Shown here piece by piece: positions 63,299 through 64,000 of a stretch of DNA of 64,000 nucleotides (the first letter of the stretch is position 1; each line of letters opens with the position of its first letter). Origin of the DNA: Cafeteria roenbergensis (Eukaryota > Sar > Bigyra > Bicosoecida > Cafeteriaceae); assembly GCA_008330645.1 (NCBI GenBank), contig VLTN01000002.1, positions 930,001 through 994,000 on the forward strand. Direction: 5' to 3'. Made by a program: the position numbers and the translations under genes. The notes below the pieces were generated by a model. It was not told the origin of the DNA, made no database searches, and was given only the letters and a program-made list of their open reading frames with translations.

Positions 63299-64000
63299 TC
63301 AACGCACGTGGCGGGCCTTGGCGAACAGGCCGTCCATGACGCTGCCAAGCTTGTCCAGCACGCCCAGGGCCCCGTCGTAGGCCTCGTCAACGTCTGCGTC
63401 CTCATACAGGACCAGCTGCCCCCTGCCCTGGTCCAAGGTGCCCAGGAGGCGCCCGTCCAGAATCATCTGCGACAGCTTGGCCTCCACGACGGGCTCCGGC
63501 AGCCCGATGAGCGACGCCACGTGCGAAAGTTCCACGCACGAGAAGGGCTCCACCAAACGGGCCAAGTTGGCCTCGAGCATGCGCTGGTAGAGGCGCTGCA
63601 GGTGCCTGCTGATGAACGCGTCATCCACGATTTCCTCCTTGAAGTCGGCCAGCGCAGCCTGGAACGCGGCCAGCGACCGATCGGCGTACGCCTCCACAAC
63701 GGCGCGCATGGCGTCCACCGAGACGCCCGCGTACTCGACGCCCTGCTTGCCCGAGATGAGGCCGCGGGCTTCCTCGACGGACCCGGTCATGATCTGCACG
63801 AGGATCATGTACTTGAGGCAGCGCGTGGCCATGGCGCGCTGCTTCAGCGACCCATGGCCCTCGAAGGCCTCGTAAAAGTACGAGAAGGCCGTCTTGTAGT
63901 CCTCGTCCTCCGACGCCAGAGTGCCGGCCTGGATGTCGATGTCGGCCTGCGTCTCCGGGGACACGTAGATGGCGTTGGCGGCGGCACGGGCGGAGGTCAG
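63299..64000 (-). CDS. RPN6: 26S proteasome lid subunit Rpn6/PSMD11, 5' part cut by window edge
   Basis: Rpn6 clamps the proteasome lid to the core particle. The frame is open to the right edge, and the visible 233 residues are the C-terminal part: LTSARAAANAIYVSPETQA, TAFSYFYEAFEGHGSLKQRA, RCLKYMILVQIMTGSVEEAR and LISGKQGVEYAGVSVDAMRA. The PCI domain follows (RLYQRMLEANLARLVEPFSC, VELSHVASLIGLPEPVVEAK, LSQMILDGRLLGTLDQGRG) and ends AYDGALGVLDKLGSVMDGLF. These phrases match animal and yeast Rpn6 closely, including EPFSxVxxxHxxSLIxL. It converges with SEC16 with 199 bp between stops. No intron in the visible part. Confidence 0.95.
   Translation of the reverse strand: MTSARAAANAIYVSPETQADIDIQAGTLASEDEDYKTAFSYFYEAFEGHGSLKQRAMATRCLKYMILVQIMTGSVEEARGLISGKQGVEYAGVSVDAMRAVVEAYADRSLAAFQAALADFKEEIVDDAFISRHLQRLYQRMLEANLARLVEPFSCVELSHVASLIGLPEPVVEAKLSQMILDGRLLGTLDQGRGQLVLYEDADVDEAYDGALGVLDKLGSVMDGLFAKARHVR

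Overview
The window is nuclear DNA of a GC-rich, flagellated unicellular eukaryote. The evidence is spliceosomal introns in most genes, a eukaryotic elongator tRNA-Met, and eukaryote-only proteins (Mot1/BTAF1, COP9 CSN4, AP-3 beta, Cdc48, NASP, Sec16, Rpn6). Two axonemal proteins, a PACRG and a Dpy-30/GAF protein resembling radial spoke protein 2, point to a cilium. No plastid-targeted gene is obvious. A high-GC protist such as a bicosoecid stramenopile would fit, but the lineage cannot be fixed from this sequence.

Layout. 1-4361 (-): 5' three quarters of a Mot1/BTAF1 Swi2/Snf2 ATPase, cut by the left edge. 4621-4692 (-): tRNA-Met(CAT). 4851-6665 (+): unknown 604-aa protein. 7302-32033 (+): one gene for an ~8063-aa modular surface protein (signal peptide, LamG-like, fibrinogen-like, Calx-beta and discoidin-like modules, ten cadherin-type repeats, about fourteen IPT/TIG repeats, Cys-rich stalk, 8-9 membrane helices, cytoplasmic tail). 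32682-44239: unknown 229-aa protein (-), EF-hand-like protein with an RG tract (+), CSN4 (-), AP-3 beta (+), then PACRG, a small basic protein and a LYR-motif/zinc-ribbon fusion (all -). 44240-56244: PP2C (-), divergent Cdc48 (+), small mitochondrial-like protein (+), RSP2-like (-), NASP (+), secreted coiled-coil protein (-). 56599-63099 (+): Sec16. 63299-64000 (-): Rpn6 C-terminal part, cut by the right edge.

The genome is compact. Most neighbours alternate strand, giving short divergent promoters (157-354 bp) and short convergent 3' gaps. I placed 21 introns of 101-504 bp by joining conserved protein segments in phase. All 21 start with GTGAG and end with GCAG, and three are multiples of three without an in-frame stop.

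Functionally this is a mix of housekeeping (transcription, ubiquitin-proteasome, vesicle traffic, histone chaperoning), cilium genes and one giant adhesion or receptor gene. Adjacency does not imply a shared pathway. No convincing transposon, virus-derived element or CRISPR array was seen.
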